From assembly GCF_016894345.1 (NCBI RefSeq), contig NZ_CP069798.1:1013385-1077384 (forward strand): a DNA stretch of 64,000 nt, in the 5' to 3' direction. Positions 1 to 9,270 of the stretch are shown piece after piece (within the stretch, counting starts at the first letter, position 1; the number at the start of each line of letters is the position of its first letter). Position numbers and translations under genes: made by a program. Under the pieces are notes generated by a model. It was not told the origin of the DNA, searched no databases, and was given only the letters and a program-made list of their open reading frames with translations. The stretch comes from Paralysiella testudinis (GTDB lineage Bacteria > Pseudomonadota > Gammaproteobacteria > Burkholderiales > Neisseriaceae).

Positions 1-279
1 CAAACCACGCTGCTGGTGGCCGGCTTGCTTACCGCAGCGCAAATGTTTGTGGGCAATGTGCTGGAGCCGAACATGATTGGCAAACAGGTGAATTTGTCGC
101 CGTTTGTGGTGCTGGTGTCGTTGTCGTTGTGGTCGTCGCTGTGGGGCGTTGCCGGTGCCATTTTGGCGATTCCCCTCACTTCCATGCTGGTGATTGTGCT
201 GGCGGCATTTCCGGCCACGCGGCCGTTGGCAATTATGCTGGTGGAAGACGCCAGTGCTTATGCGCAGTTGCCCAAGTAA
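1..279 (+). CDS. AI-2E family transporter (PerM/YdiK-like), C-terminal part
   Basis: This is the 3' end of a polytopic inner-membrane protein whose start lies left of the window; the frame is open from base 1. The visible 92 residues contain LEPNMIGKQVNLSPFVVL followed by a hydrophobic stretch ending in AIPLTSMLV. That block is the conserved C-terminal signature of AI-2E exporter/PerM family proteins, which export small molecules or ions. It ends 76 bp before the aldolase gene. Substrate cannot be told from this fragment. Confidence 0.8.
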   Translation, partial: QTTLLVAGLLTAAQMFVGNVLEPNMIGKQVNLSPFVVLVSLSLWSSLWGVAGAILAIPLTSMLVIVLAAFPATRPLAIMLVEDASAYAQLPK

Positions 280-293
280 TCGTTTCAGGCAGC

Positions 294-322
294 CTGAAGC
301 ATCCGCTTAAAACTGCTATAAT
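294..322 (+). promoter_or_regulatory. Predicted sigma-70 promoter of fba
   Basis: A perfect -10 hexamer TATAAT lies at 317-322, with a weak -35 (CTGAAG, 294-299) at 17 bp spacing. The -35 falls inside an uptake-sequence-like GGCAGCCTGAA. The aldolase start codon is 33 bp downstream. Confidence 0.5.
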
Positions 323-355
323 TGCCCGCGAATAAACCCACCTTCGGAGAGAAAC

Positions 356-1420
356 ATGGCTCTTGTGTCTTTACGCCAGCTGCTGGACCACGCCGCCGAG
401 CACCAATACGGCTTGCCCGCGTTTAATGTCAACAACCTCGAACAAATGCGCGCCATTATGGAAGCGGCCAGCGAAGTAGACGCGCCGGTAATCGTGCAAG
501 CCAGCGCCGGTGCGCGCAAATATGCCGGGGCGCCGTTTTTGCGCCACCTGATTTTGGCCGCCATCGAAGAATTTCCGCATATTCCGGTGGTGATGCACCA
601 AGATCACGGCACAAGCCCGGCCATATGCCAGCGCGCCATCCAATTGGGTTTTTCTTCGGTGATGATGGACGGCTCGCTCAAAAGCGACGGCAAAACCCCG
701 GCCGATTATGCCTACAATGTGGATGTAACTCGCACCGTAGTGCAATTTGCCCATGCTTGCGGCGTGTCGGTGGAAGGCGAAATCGGCGTATTGGGCAATT
801 TGGAAACCGGCATGGCCGGTGAAGAAGACGGCGTGGGTGCCGAAGGTGTGCTCGACCACAGCCAATTGCTCACCGGCGTAGACGAAGCCGTGCAGTTTGT
901 GAAAGACACCGGCGTAGACGCGCTGGCCATTGCCATCGGCACCAGCCACGGCGCCTACAAATTCTCACGCAAGCCCGATGGCGACGTGCTGCGCATCGAC
1001 CGCATTAAAGAAATCCACCAGCACCTGCCCAACACCCACTTGGTGATGCACGGCTCCAGCTCCGTGCCGCAAGAATGGCTGGCCATCATCAACGAATACG
1101 GCGGCAACATCGGCGAAACCTACGGCGTGCCGGTGGAAGAAATTGTGGAAGGCATTAAGCACGGCGTGCGCAAAGTCAACATCGACACCGACTTGCGCTT
1201 GGCCAGCACCGGCGCCATCCGCCGCTTTTTGGCGCAACACCCGGCCGAATTCGATCCGCGCAAATACCTGGCCGCCAGCGTAAAAGCCATGAAAGACGTG
1301 TGTATCGATCGCTACACTGCGTTTGGCTGCGCCGGCCAAGCCGCCAAAATCAAACCCATCCCGCTGGAAAAAATGGCCGACAAATACGCCGCCGGCGAGC
1401 TGGTGCAAATCGTTAAATAA
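356..1420 (+). CDS. fba: Fructose-bisphosphate aldolase, class II (Calvin-cycle subtype)
   Basis: Cytosolic zinc enzyme that interconverts fructose 1,6-bisphosphate with glyceraldehyde 3-phosphate and dihydroxyacetone phosphate in glycolysis and gluconeogenesis. The 354-residue protein has the class II landmarks: [10 protein letters not shown] near the N-terminus, the catalytic and zinc motif [10 protein letters not shown] (about 80-90), a second zinc-ligand region [11 protein letters not shown] (about 139-150), and the phosphate-binding KVNIDTDLR (about 270). Length matches the CbbA-type subgroup used by Neisseria. The ATG follows the leader motif GGAGAG. A DUS hairpin ends the transcript. 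Confidence 0.95.
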   Translation: MALVSLRQLLDHAAEHQYGLPAFNVNNLEQMRAIMEAASEVDAPVIVQASAGARKYAGAPFLRHLILAAIEEFPHIPVVMHQDHGTSPAICQRAIQLGFSSVMMDGSLKSDGKTPADYAYNVDVTRTVVQFAHACGVSVEGEIGVLGNLETGMAGEEDGVGAEGVLDHSQLLTGVDEAVQFVKDTGVDALAIAIGTSHGAYKFSRKPDGDVLRIDRIKEIHQHLPNTHLVMHGSSSVPQEWLAIINEYGGNIGETYGVPVEEIVEGIKHGVRKVNIDTDLRLASTGAIRRFLAQHPAEFDPRKYLAASVKAMKDVCIDRYTAFGCAGQAAKIKPIPLEKMADKYAAGELVQIVK

Positions 1421-1437
1421 ACCGCCAATGCCATACC

Positions 1438-1482
1438 AAAGGCTGCCTGAAACCAAAATAGAAGGTTTCAGGCAGCCTTTTT
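1438..1482 (+). terminator. DUS inverted-repeat terminator after fba
   Basis: AGGCTGCCTGAAACC (1440-1454) pairs with GGTTTCAGGCAGCCT, followed by TTTTTATT. Uptake sequences in inverted pairs acting as rho-independent terminators are typical of Neisseriaceae. Confidence 0.8.
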
Positions 1483-1593
1483 ATTGTATGGGTGTTGGCG
1501 TTTGCCGTATGGTGTCAATTGTGTAGGGTGCACCCCGCGCACCGACAAAACAACATCTATATTATATTAAAGGTATAAAGGAAGGAAACCCGA

Positions 1594-2646
1594 ATGGAGC
1601 AAAGAGTCTTAGGCAATACCGGCATCGCCGTTAGCAAAATCTGCTTGGGCAGCATGACCTGGGGCGAGCAAAACAGCGAAGCCGAAGCCCATCAGCAACT
1701 GGATTACGCCCTCGCGCACGGCGTGAATTTTATCGACACCGCCGAAATGTATCCGGTGCCGCCCAATGCCCAAACCTACGCCACCACCGAGCGCTATATC
1801 GGCAGCTGGCTCAAAGCACGCGGCAAGCGCGATGATGTGGTACTGGCCAGCAAAATCGCCGGCCCCACCGGCAACAATAATCTAGACAGCTACATCCGTG
1901 GCGGCAATAACTTTAGCCGCGCCCAGATTTTTGCCGCCTGCGAAGCCAGCTTGCAGCGCCTCAATACCGATTATCTAGACTTATACCAACTGCACTGGCC
2001 GGAGCGCCAAGCCAACTTTTTTGGCCGCTTGGGTGTGCACAGGCTGCCTGAAAGCGAAACCTTCACCCCGTTTGCCGAAGTATTGGGCGCATTGGGTGAG
2101 TTGGTGCAGCAAGGCAAAGTCCGTGCGGTAGGCCTGTCCAACGAAACCCCGTGGGGACTAATGCAATACCTTAATCTACACAGCCAAAACCCAGCCTTGC
2201 CGCGTGTGGCCAGCGTGCAAAATCCGTATAACCTGCTCAACCGCAGCTACGAAGTGGGCTTGGCGGAAATGTCCTTGCGCGAACAAGTTGGCCTTTTGGC
2301 CTACTCGCCGCTGGCTTTCGGCATGCTCAGCGGCAAATACCGCAGTAAGCCCTGGCCGCAAAATGCCCGTCTCACTTTATTTAACCGCTTTACCCGCTAC
2401 ACCAAACCGCAAGCCTTCGTCGCCGTAGAGCGCTATGCCGCCATTGCCGAAGCCGCCGGCATTTCACTGGCCACCTTGGCGCTGGCTTTTGTAAGCCAAC
2501 AAAGGTTTGTGGCCAGCAATATCATCGGCGCCACCAACCGCACCCAATTGGCCGAAAACATCGCCAGCGCCCAAATCACACTAAACGAAGACACCTTGGC
2601 CGCCATCGATGCCGTCCATGCCGACATCAGCAACCCGTGCCCTTAA
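1594..2646 (+). CDS. tas: Aldo/keto reductase, Tas-like
   Basis: NADP(H)-dependent oxidoreductase of the AKR superfamily (TIM barrel, cytosolic). The 350-residue protein begins LGNTGIAVSKICLGSMTWGEQN and has FIDTAEMYPVPP (catalytic Asp/Tyr of the AKR tetrad), ASKIAGP (Lys) and YQLHWPERQ (His). It also has a C-terminal coenzyme-binding IIGATNRTQLAEN. The PVPP after the catalytic Tyr and the full length match E. coli Tas. The natural substrate is unknown. It follows GGAAGG 8 bp before the ATG and is transcribed alone. Confidence 0.88.
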   Translation: MEQRVLGNTGIAVSKICLGSMTWGEQNSEAEAHQQLDYALAHGVNFIDTAEMYPVPPNAQTYATTERYIGSWLKARGKRDDVVLASKIAGPTGNNNLDSYIRGGNNFSRAQIFAACEASLQRLNTDYLDLYQLHWPERQANFFGRLGVHRLPESETFTPFAEVLGALGELVQQGKVRAVGLSNETPWGLMQYLNLHSQNPALPRVASVQNPYNLLNRSYEVGLAEMSLREQVGLLAYSPLAFGMLSGKYRSKPWPQNARLTLFNRFTRYTKPQAFVAVERYAAIAEAAGISLATLALAFVSQQRFVASNIIGATNRTQLAENIASAQITLNEDTLAAIDAVHADISNPCP

Positions 2647-3053
2647 AGAGCCTGAGTACAATAAAAGATTGTGAACAGGCTTTAAGGCTTCAGGCAGCCT
2701 GAAACGCCGGCTTTGTGAATGATTACGGCCGGACATGCAGCAGGCGCCTTATCGCGCAATTTCGATTGTGTGCTAAAAACGCAACAGTGTTGTGAAAATG
2801 GTCTGATACGGATATTTGTGTGGTTGGTTTAATAAAATCATTGATTATTTTGTGTTTTTTATAAAAATAAGCGATGGTTGGGTATGGGAAAGCACGGTTT
2901 TACTGCCGCTGCGGGGATTTAGATTTGTTTTTTTGCAACTAAGGCATTATATTGACGCCATGGAATCGCTAACGCGGCGATTAACGCAAGAACTTGGAAA
3001 ATCGCACAGTGATTTTTAAGTTTGTTTTTTCGACATAGAAAAGGAATACAGCA
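2647..3053. other. Intergenic region upstream of porin
   Basis: No gene is visible. The region holds an uptake-sequence palindrome TTCAGGCAGCCTGAA at 2689-2703, then AT-rich leader DNA. A possible porin promoter has TTGTTT at 2925-2930 and TATATT at 2948-2953 with a 17-bp spacer; the -35 is poor. AAGGAA at 3041-3046 is the porin Shine-Dalgarno. Confidence 0.45.
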
Positions 3054-4154
3054 ATGAAAAAAACCCTGATTGCTCTGACTTTGGCTACTCTGCCTGTTGC
3101 CGCTATGGCTGAAGTTGTTTTGTACGGCCAAATCAAAGCCGGTTACGAAGCTTCTTCTTCAAAGGTTGCTAGTGGTGATCGTTCACCTTATACCAACGGC
3201 ATTGCTGATTTTGGTTCACGCATCGGCTTCAAAGGCTCTGAAGACTTGGGCAATGGCTTGAAAGCCATTTGGCAAGTAGAATCCAAAACTTCAATTGCCG
3301 GTACTGATTCTGGCTGGTCTAGCCGTGACTCTTTCATTGGTTTGGAAGGTGGCTTCGGTAAGGTTCGTGCTGGTCATTTGAGCAACCAAATGAATTCAAA
3401 CATGGATACTCCGGATGCATGGGAATACTCTAACGAAGCTTTGGGCTTGGCTAAATACACCCGTACCAGTCAGCGTTACGCTGGTGTTCGTTATGACTCT
3501 CCTGATTTTGCTGGTTTTAACTTTAACGTATTATTCTCTCCGCGCGATAACAATGCCGCGGAAGAGGGTGGGGTGCGTGCTGGTGCTACTCATGCTAAAT
3601 ATGGTTTCGGTTTGAACTATGAAAACTCTGGTTTCTTTGCTAAATACGGCTTTGACTTCTTGAAAAACAGCGCTGGTTATAATCTTGATGGCCAAGTACA
3701 CCGTTTAGAGGGTGGCTATGATGCGAATAACCTGTTTGTTGCGTTGGGTTATCAAAATGCTAAAAATACCAGTACTTATGCTAGTACAGCAGTAAGTAAT
3801 TATGTTGCTTTGCATAATGCAGATCCTGCTAATGCTAATGATCAAATTAAATATTCAGCAAAAGATGCGATTAATTTTCGTGGTCAAGAAGTTGCTTTGA
3901 CAGCTGGTTATCATTTCGGTAATGTATTTCCAAAAATTTCCTATGCTCATGGCTGGAATGTAAAAACTACTGATGGCGAAAAGATTAGTGTTGGTAATAC
4001 TAAATACGACCAAATCGTGTTAGGTGCTGACTACGACTTCTCTAAACGTACCACTGCCATGGTTTCTGCTGGCTGGTTGAGCGAAGGTTTGGGCGAAGGC
4101 AATGGCAAAGCCAAGACCACCGCTCTGGGTGTTGGTATGAAACACAAATTCTAA
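3054..4154 (+). CDS. Gram-negative porin (PorB/Omp-type), major outer-membrane porin
   Basis: Trimeric beta-barrel diffusion porin of the outer membrane. The 366-residue precursor has a signal peptide MKKTLIALTLATLPVAAMA with cleavage before EVVLYGQ. It continues with the family pattern of early strands: VLYGQIKAGYE, DFGSRIGFKGSEDLGNGLKA and FIGLEGGFGKVRAGHL. It ends in an aromatic C-terminal strand, GVGMKHKF, whose terminal Phe is the BAM recognition signal. Codon use differs from its neighbours, with many T-ending codons such as GCT and GGT, which suggests very high expression. The loop at residues about 240-265 (TSTYASTAV and following) looks like a variable surface loop. Confidence 0.95.
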   Translation: MKKTLIALTLATLPVAAMAEVVLYGQIKAGYEASSSKVASGDRSPYTNGIADFGSRIGFKGSEDLGNGLKAIWQVESKTSIAGTDSGWSSRDSFIGLEGGFGKVRAGHLSNQMNSNMDTPDAWEYSNEALGLAKYTRTSQRYAGVRYDSPDFAGFNFNVLFSPRDNNAAEEGGVRAGATHAKYGFGLNYENSGFFAKYGFDFLKNSAGYNLDGQVHRLEGGYDANNLFVALGYQNAKNTSTYASTAVSNYVALHNADPANANDQIKYSAKDAINFRGQEVALTAGYHFGNVFPKISYAHGWNVKTTDGEKISVGNTKYDQIVLGADYDFSKRTTAMVSAGWLSEGLGEGNGKAKTTALGVGMKHKF

Positions 4155-4173
4155 TCTAGCTTAGATTGGTCTT

Positions 4174-4199
4174 AAAAAGCCCGCTTCGGCGGGCTTTTT
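4174..4199 (+). terminator. Rho-independent terminator of the porin gene
   Basis: AAAAAGCCCGC, loop TTCG, GCGGGCTTTTT, 19 bp after the stop codon. A strong GC stem with a UUCG tetraloop and T-tract. Confidence 0.95.
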
Positions 4200-4296
4200 G
4201 TTTGCCTGTGATTTTTGCAAAAAACCACGCCTATGGCTTATTGCTAGCAATCACGATAGGGTACGCACCGCGCCCCCTACGTTTGGCATGGTAAGC

Positions 4297-4395
4297 GTAG
4301 CGTGGGCTATGCCCACGAATATCCATGTAAAACACCATAAGGCAAGGCGGTTTGCAAGCACACATTTTATGCTACGCGGTCATAGCCCACGCTAC
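4297..4395. repeat. Inverted repeat, GTAGCGTGGGCTATG family
   Basis: GTAGCGTGGGCTATG (4297-4311) and CATAGCCCACGCTAC (4381-4395) are perfect 15-bp inverted copies about 70 bp apart. They lie in the 537-bp gap between porin and bioB. No protein-like reading frame is convincing here. The sequence resembles short degenerate repeats of Neisseriaceae intergenic DNA. A related GGGTGCACCCCGCGCACC-like string occurs near 1527. Confidence 0.55.
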
Positions 4396-4691
4396 CTGAA
4401 AATGAATTACCAAATGAGGCTTGCAATAACGGGTTCGATGGTTTCAGGCAGCCTTATTGCCCGCCATTGCGGTAAGATGCGTGGTGCACAGCGGGCTTGG
4501 GTAAGGCGGTGCGCAGGGCGCGTCCTACGATAGTTGCGGTTGCGTGCTTTTGTGCTGGTATGGGCTTAAGCGTTAGTGCTTGCTGCTCGCTGCGGGGATG
4601 ATTTTTTTGCCATAACGTGCAGGCAACATTGTGTTGTTTGTTTCGTGTCGGTGTCATTGTGCCACCGCGAAAAACTGAAAGAGTTGAATTT

Positions 4692-5696
4692 ATGATTGCC
4701 ACTGTTCAGGGTATGCAGCCGCTTACCCGTTTGCAAAGCCATGCGGTTAGCCAATATTGGCGTAAGTGCCAGATAGAGGAGTTGTTTGATTTGCCGTTTC
4801 TGGATTTGGTGTTTCAGGCAGCCCAGGTGCACCGGCAGCATTTTAATCCGCAGCAAATCCAGCTTTCTACCTTGTTGTCGATCAAAACCGGCGGTTGTCC
4901 GGAGGATTGCGAATATTGTCCGCAATCGGCGCATTACAGCACTGGGGTGGAGAAGCAGCAGATTTTGGATGTGGCTGAAATTGTGGCCAAGGCCAAGATT
5001 GCGCAAAGCCGGGGTGCCAGCCGTTTTTGTATGGGCGCGGCTTGGCGCGGCCCGAAGCCAGATGATGTCAAACAGGTGGCCGAAATTATTGCGGCGGTGA
5101 AAGCGCTGGGCTTGGAAACCTGCGGCACATTCGGCATGTTGCAAAACGGCATGGCCGAAGATTTGAAGCAAGCGGGGCTGGATTACTATAACCACAACTT
5201 GGATACTGATCCGGAGCGCTACAGCGATATTATCCACACCCGCGCGCATGAAGACCGCATGGATACGCTGGCTAAGGTGCGCGATGCAGGGCTGAAGGTG
5301 TGCTGCGGCGGCATTGTGGGCATGAACGAAACCCGTGCCGAGCGGGCCGGGCTGATTGCCAGCTTGGCCAATCTGGATCCGCAGCCGGAAAGTGTGCCAA
5401 TCAACCAATTGGTGAAGGTGGAGGGCACGCCTTTGGCCGATGCCCAAGATTTGGACTGGACGGAATTTGTGCGCACCATTGCGGTAGCGCGCATTACCAT
5501 GCCGCAAAGCTATGTGCGCTTAAGCGCCGGGCGCGGGCAGATGCCGGAAGCGATGCAGGCGATGTGTTTTATGGCCGGTGCCAATTCGATTTTCTACGGC
5601 GACAAATTGCTGACCACCGACAATCCGCAGCAAGACCATGACCAATTATTGATGCACAAGCTGGATTTGCAGCCTTTGGTGCTGGAAAAGGCGTAG
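4692..5696 (+). CDS. bioB: Biotin synthase
   Basis: Radical-SAM enzyme that inserts sulfur into dethiobiotin to make biotin. The 334-residue protein has the radical-SAM cluster motif CPEDCEYC (about residues 60-67) followed by PQSAHY, then the [10 protein letters not shown] block. It also has the conserved [13 protein letters not shown], and [24 protein letters not shown] containing the Arg that ligates the [2Fe-2S] cluster. The start at 4692 is chosen because the protein alignment begins near the second residue block; an open frame upstream to 4617 reads as leader. No other bio gene is adjacent. Confidence 0.93.
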   Translation: MIATVQGMQPLTRLQSHAVSQYWRKCQIEELFDLPFLDLVFQAAQVHRQHFNPQQIQLSTLLSIKTGGCPEDCEYCPQSAHYSTGVEKQQILDVAEIVAKAKIAQSRGASRFCMGAAWRGPKPDDVKQVAEIIAAVKALGLETCGTFGMLQNGMAEDLKQAGLDYYNHNLDTDPERYSDIIHTRAHEDRMDTLAKVRDAGLKVCCGGIVGMNETRAERAGLIASLANLDPQPESVPINQLVKVEGTPLADAQDLDWTEFVRTIAVARITMPQSYVRLSAGRGQMPEAMQAMCFMAGANSIFYGDKLLTTDNPQQDHDQLLMHKLDLQPLVLEKA

Positions 5697-5740
5697 CCGC
5701 CAATGGACTGTGTGATTTAGGCTACCTGAAATAGAAATGG

Positions 5741-5785
5741 ATTGCCGCATCAAGTGCGGCAATGCCGGTTGTACATTTCAGGCAG
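5741..5785 (+). terminator. Hairpin after bioB
   Basis: ATTGCCGCA/TGCGGCAAT (5741-5763) is a 9-bp stem with a 5-nt loop. It is flanked by an AGGCTACCTGAA uptake variant at 5719-5730 and by TTTCAGGCAGTCT downstream, so the outer arms can also pair. There is no clear T-tract directly after the inner stem. Confidence 0.45.
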
Positions 5786-5944
5786 TCTTGACAAGTGGGC
5801 GCGTAATTTCAGTTATCCGCTTGCCACGTTAAACAGCAAACCCCAATACCGGCCAATGTATGATTCTGCCTGTGTTGGGGTTTACTGATATGTCGGGTTT
5901 GTTTTCAGGTAGCCTGAAAATGGGAATATTTTAGGAGCAATAGG

Positions 5945-6508
5945 ATGGAAAAACAGGATGGCCGCGATATTCGCTATTTGGCCGAGCACTTGCTGCATAC
6001 GGATTTGGCCGGCTTGTCGCGGCGTGAAGTAGGGCATTTGGTGCGCATTTCGCGTAAATTGCAAGCCGCACCTCGTGCCGAAGGGGCGGTGGTGCAGGCG
6101 GAGCTAACGCTGGGCGAGCGCCTGGCCGACCGGGTGGCGGAGTTTGGCGGCTCGTGGATCTTTATCATGTTGTTTGCGTTGTTTATGGGCTCGTGGGCGC
6201 TGATTAATACGGTGGTATTGGGTTTGCGTGCTTATGATCCTTACCCGTATGTTTTTTTGAATCTGATTTTATCGATGTTGGCGGCGATTCAGGCGCCCAT
6301 TATTATGATGTCGCAAAACCGGCAAGCCACGCGCGACCGGCTTACTATGTTGCGTGATTTTGAAGTGAATTTGAAAGCGGAAAATGCCATTGCGGGCTTG
6401 CACAAGCGCCTTGATCACCTAGCTTGGCAAACCTTGCAAGGCATGGATGAGTTAAAGCGTTTGCAAGGCAGCAAGGTGGGTGATCATCAAAACGGCGCTG
6501 CGCCATAA
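5945..6508 (+). CDS. DUF1003 family inner-membrane protein
   Basis: The 187-residue protein matches the DUF1003 layout. A soluble N-terminus is followed by LGERLADRVAEFGGSWIFI, which leads into a first membrane helix (about 72-95). YDPYPYVFLNLILSMLAAIQAP makes the second helix, followed by the hallmark IMMSQNRQATRDRL. A soluble C-terminal tail is rich in charged helices. The family's biochemical role is not established. It stands alone, with AGGAGCAATAGG just upstream of the ATG. Confidence 0.88.
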   Translation: MEKQDGRDIRYLAEHLLHTDLAGLSRREVGHLVRISRKLQAAPRAEGAVVQAELTLGERLADRVAEFGGSWIFIMLFALFMGSWALINTVVLGLRAYDPYPYVFLNLILSMLAAIQAPIIMMSQNRQATRDRLTMLRDFEVNLKAENAIAGLHKRLDHLAWQTLQGMDELKRLQGSKVGDHQNGAAP

Positions 6509-6571
6509 GGGCGTTGACGAATTGGTGCTTTACCCAAAATACCGCTTTATCTGAGTTGGCATTGCCCGCCG

Positions 6572-7033
6572 TTAAAACTGCTTTTTGGAATCCAGCAGAA
6601 TGGTAACCGGGCCGTTGTTGTTCAGGCTTACTTGCATATGGGTTTGGAAATGGCCGGTTTTCACTTTCAAGCCCATGTCGAGCAGATGGTCGGTGAGCTC
6701 GTGATACAGCATGCGTGCATGCTGCGGATCGGCGGCTTGGGTGAATGAGGGGCGGCGGCCATGGCGCATGTCGCCAAACAGGGTGAATTGGGAAATCAGC
6801 AGGATTTCGCCGTCGATGTCTTGAACCGAATGGTTCATTTTGCCATCGTCATCGGCAAAAATGCGCATGTAGGCCAATTTGTCGGCGATATAGGCGATGT
6901 CGGTGTGGTTGTCGTCTTTGCCGATGCCCAGCAGTGCCACTAGGCCTCGGTCGATGTGGTTGACGTGTACCAGATCAACGTTGTTGACCACTTCAATATC
7001 GGCTTCCAATACTTTTTGTACCACTGCGCGCAT
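6572..7033 (-). CDS. dtd: D-aminoacyl-tRNA deacylase
   Basis: Hydrolyses D-aminoacyl-tRNA (also Gly-tRNA-Ala), preventing misuse of D-amino acids. The 153-residue protein is full length and has the two family active-site motifs: SQFTLFGD (about 80-87) and NNNGPVTILLDS (about 137-148, containing the cross-subunit Gly-Pro element). It lies 41 bp downstream of the ThiF-like gene on the same strand and is probably co-transcribed with it. Confidence 0.95.
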   Translation of the reverse strand: MRAVVQKVLEADIEVVNNVDLVHVNHIDRGLVALLGIGKDDNHTDIAYIADKLAYMRIFADDDGKMNHSVQDIDGEILLISQFTLFGDMRHGRRPSFTQAADPQHARMLYHELTDHLLDMGLKVKTGHFQTHMQVSLNNNGPVTILLDSKKQF

Positions 7034-7074
7034 GTATTGCCTTTGCTTATTTGTTGGTTGTGTTTGTGGATATT

Positions 7075-7833
7075 TTATTGGTTTTTAGTATGTATCGAGC
7101 AGGCCGGGCATTGCGGGTTGCGTTGGGCGCGAAACGATTGCCACTGGCCGCTTAAGCCCTGATATTGCTGCAATACGCCGGTTTGCATATCGCCGATGCC
7201 GAGCAAAAAGCGCAAGGCCATGGCTGCTTGGGCGGTGCCGATAATGCCCACCAGCGGTGAAAAAACGCCAAACAAGGCACAGTTGCCATCGTTAAACGGC
7301 TCGTCGCCAAACACGCAGGTATAACAAGGGCTGTTGTTGTGCTGCGGGTTGTAAAAACACAATTGCCCGGCAAAGCGTACGGCGGCGCCGGATACCAGCG
7401 GCGTTTGGGTGGCGATGCTGGCCAGATTGATGGCGCGGCGGGTGGCGAAGTTGTCGCTGCAATCCAGCACCACATCGGCTTGGCGCATGAGGGTGTGCAA
7501 AGCGGTGTCATCCAACCGAGTAACGTGCGCATCGACGCGGATACTGCTGTTGAGCCTTTGCAGGTATTGCTGCATGGCGGCCGCTTTGGGGCGGCCGATA
7601 TCGGCCTCGGTGTAGGTGATTTGCCGTTGCAAATTGCTTAAATCGACATGGTCGTTGTCGGCAATCATTAGGTGGCCAACACCGGCGGCAGCCAGATAGG
7701 GTAGGGCGGCCGCACCCAAGCCGCCGCAGCCCACCACCAAAACACAGGCCTGTTGCAGGCGCTGCTGGCCTTCAATGCCGATTTCATCCAGCAAAATATG
7801 GCGGCTGTAGCGCAGCAATTGGGTGTCGTCCAT
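7075..7833 (-). CDS. ThiF/MoeB/HesA-family adenylyltransferase
   Basis: E1-like enzyme that adenylates the C-terminus of a sulfur-carrier protein (ThiS or MoaD type). From the chosen start at 7833 the protein has 252 residues: RYSRHILLDEIG, the ATP-binding GCGGLGAAALPYLAAAGVG, the DLSNLQRQ substrate block and CSDNFATR. Zinc-binding pairs are CYTC and CPAC. The likely catalytic Cys is in GNCALFGVFSPLVGIIG. Further upstream in-frame starts exist to 7887 but add nonconserved residues. ThiF and MoeB cannot be separated without partner genes, and none is adjacent. Confidence 0.88.
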   Translation of the reverse strand: MDDTQLLRYSRHILLDEIGIEGQQRLQQACVLVVGCGGLGAAALPYLAAAGVGHLMIADNDHVDLSNLQRQITYTEADIGRPKAAAMQQYLQRLNSSIRVDAHVTRLDDTALHTLMRQADVVLDCSDNFATRRAINLASIATQTPLVSGAAVRFAGQLCFYNPQHNNSPCYTCVFGDEPFNDGNCALFGVFSPLVGIIGTAQAAMALRFLLGIGDMQTGVLQQYQGLSGQWQSFRAQRNPQCPACSIHTKNQ

Positions 7834-8149
7834 GGCTTGTGGGCTCCGGGTTGAGGTCGCTATTGCTGGTGGGATGAGCATCGCCATCTGATACGGTTTA
7901 ACGGGGCGGCCGGCAAAAGCGGCTTATTTTATGCTATTTTGATATTTGTGGGTAGAATAAATTAGATGATATATACTAACACAATCATCATTGACATTAA
8001 ACCAGTGCCGGTTTGGTGGATTGGAACGATGTTGTTGATGGGCTCAAAGCGTTGCGGATGGCTGCAGTTATGGCTGTTGTATGATGCTGTGGATTGTGGC
8101 CGAACGTTTTTTCGCTTACAATTGAAGCCTTTGTTTTCAAAGAACACAT

Positions 8150-8176
8150 GGCCACCATAGGTGTGGCCTTTATTTT
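8150..8176 (+). terminator. Hairpin GGCCAC/GTGGCC with T-rich tail
   Basis: GGCCAC (8150-8155) and GTGGCC (8163-8168) enclose a 7-nt loop and are followed by TTTATTTT. It is terminator-like on the + strand although no gene lies directly upstream on that strand. Confidence 0.5.
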
Positions 8177-8177
8177 G

Positions 8178-8206
8178 AGCCCCTGCGGCTAATCGCCGCA
8201 GGGGCT
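8178..8206. repeat. 12-bp perfect hairpin
   Basis: AGCCCCTGCGGC (8178-8189) and GCCGCAGGGGCT (8195-8206) form a perfect 12-bp stem with a 5-nt loop. There is no T-tract on either side, so it is a structural element rather than a simple terminator. Confidence 0.6.
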
Positions 8207-8363
8207 GGTAACGATTCATGTTTTATTGATATAAAAGACTGAGTTCAGGCAGCCTTTGGCGGCTTTAGCCTGCTTGTATTTTTGCTTCTGTTGTATTGCT
8301 GCCTTGGAATAGGCAATGGCAGCAAGCGCCACATTTTTACTATATTGATTGGAATGAACACCA

Positions 8364-9140
8364 ATGGCAGCGTTTAATGTACAAAAAGTTTTGTCGGTAC
8401 ACCACTGGACCGATGCGTATTTTAGCTTTACCTGCACCCGCGATGAGCATTTGCGCTTTGACAACGGCCAGTTTGTGATGGTGGGGCTGATGGTAGACGG
8501 CAAGCCTTTGATGCGTGCCTACAGCGTGGCCAGTGCCAATTGGGAAGAGCATCTGGAATTTTTTAGCATTAAGGTGCAAGACGGCCCTTTGACCAGCCGT
8601 TTGCAGCATTTGCAGGTGGGCGATGAGGTGCTGATTAGCAAGAAGCCCACCGGCACGCTGATTTGCGGCGACTTAAACCCAGGCAAAAACCTGTATTTGC
8701 TCTCCACCGGCACTGGCTTGGCGCCGTTTTTGAGTGTCACCAAAGACCCGGAAGTGTATGAGCAGTTTGAGAAAGTGGTGTTGGTGCACGGGGTGCGCTA
8801 TGAGAAAGATTTGGCGTATTACGACCATTTCACCCAAACCTTGCCGCAACACGAATACTTGGGCGAGCTGATTCGCGAAAAGCTGATTTATTACCCGATG
8901 GTGTCGCGCGAAGCTTTTATGCATCAAGGGCGGTTAACCGATGTGATGCGTTCGGGCAAGCTGTTTGCCGACATCGGCCTGCCGCCCATCAATCCGCAAC
9001 ACGACCGCGCCATGATTTGCGGCGGCCCCGGCATGCTTAAAGACACTTGCGATGTGTTGAATGAGTTTGGCTTGAAAATTTCGCCCAAAATGGGTCAGCG
9101 CGGTGATTATGTGATTGAGCGTGCGTTTGTGGCGCAATAA
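8364..9140 (+). CDS. fpr: Ferredoxin--NADP(+) reductase
   Basis: FAD enzyme moving electrons between NADPH and ferredoxin or flavodoxin. The 258 residues match bacterial subclass Fpr: FDNGQFVMVGL, the FAD-binding RAYSVASA (about 52-59), FFSIKVQDGPLTSRL, and NADP-binding LLSTGTGLAPFLSV (about 110-123). A VHGVRYEKDLAYY block and MICGGPGMLKD follow. The C-terminus GDYVIERAFVAQ ends near the flavin. Transcribed alone; a DUS hairpin follows. Confidence 0.95.
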   Translation: MAAFNVQKVLSVHHWTDAYFSFTCTRDEHLRFDNGQFVMVGLMVDGKPLMRAYSVASANWEEHLEFFSIKVQDGPLTSRLQHLQVGDEVLISKKPTGTLICGDLNPGKNLYLLSTGTGLAPFLSVTKDPEVYEQFEKVVLVHGVRYEKDLAYYDHFTQTLPQHEYLGELIREKLIYYPMVSREAFMHQGRLTDVMRSGKLFADIGLPPINPQHDRAMICGGPGMLKDTCDVLNEFGLKISPKMGQRGDYVIERAFVAQ

Positions 9141-9177
9141 GCATCAATCAACATGATGTTGTTGGCGAACAAACTTC

Positions 9178-9209
9178 AGGCTGCCTGAAACGGTTTCAGG
9201 CAGCCTTGT
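9178..9209 (+). terminator. DUS inverted-repeat terminator after fpr
   Basis: AGGCTGCCTGAAAC/GTTTCAGGCAGCCT with a minimal loop, followed by TGTTTG. Confidence 0.7.
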
Positions 9210-9270
9210 TTGATTGTGATGGGTTTATTTTCAGATTTTATATTATTGGGACAAGGAATCTATCGGCGAT

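Larger units (their letters stand above)
7888..8363. other. 476-bp intergenic region with paired hairpins
   Basis: No convincing gene. It contains two tandem hairpins (8150-8176 and 8178-8206, listed separately) and an uptake sequence near 8246. An 85-codon frame on the minus strand (7962-8219) starts inside the second hairpin; nothing supports it as protein. A small + strand RNA ending at the first hairpin is possible. Confidence 0.4.

Noticed and set aside
4198-4533. 111-codon plus-strand frame between porin and bioB
   Set aside because: It begins in the porin terminator and runs through inverted repeats and an uptake sequence; composition is not protein-like.
7962-8219. 85-codon minus-strand frame
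   Set aside because: Its start lies in a perfect hairpin, no Shine-Dalgarno is present and no motif is recognised; treated as structured intergenic DNA.
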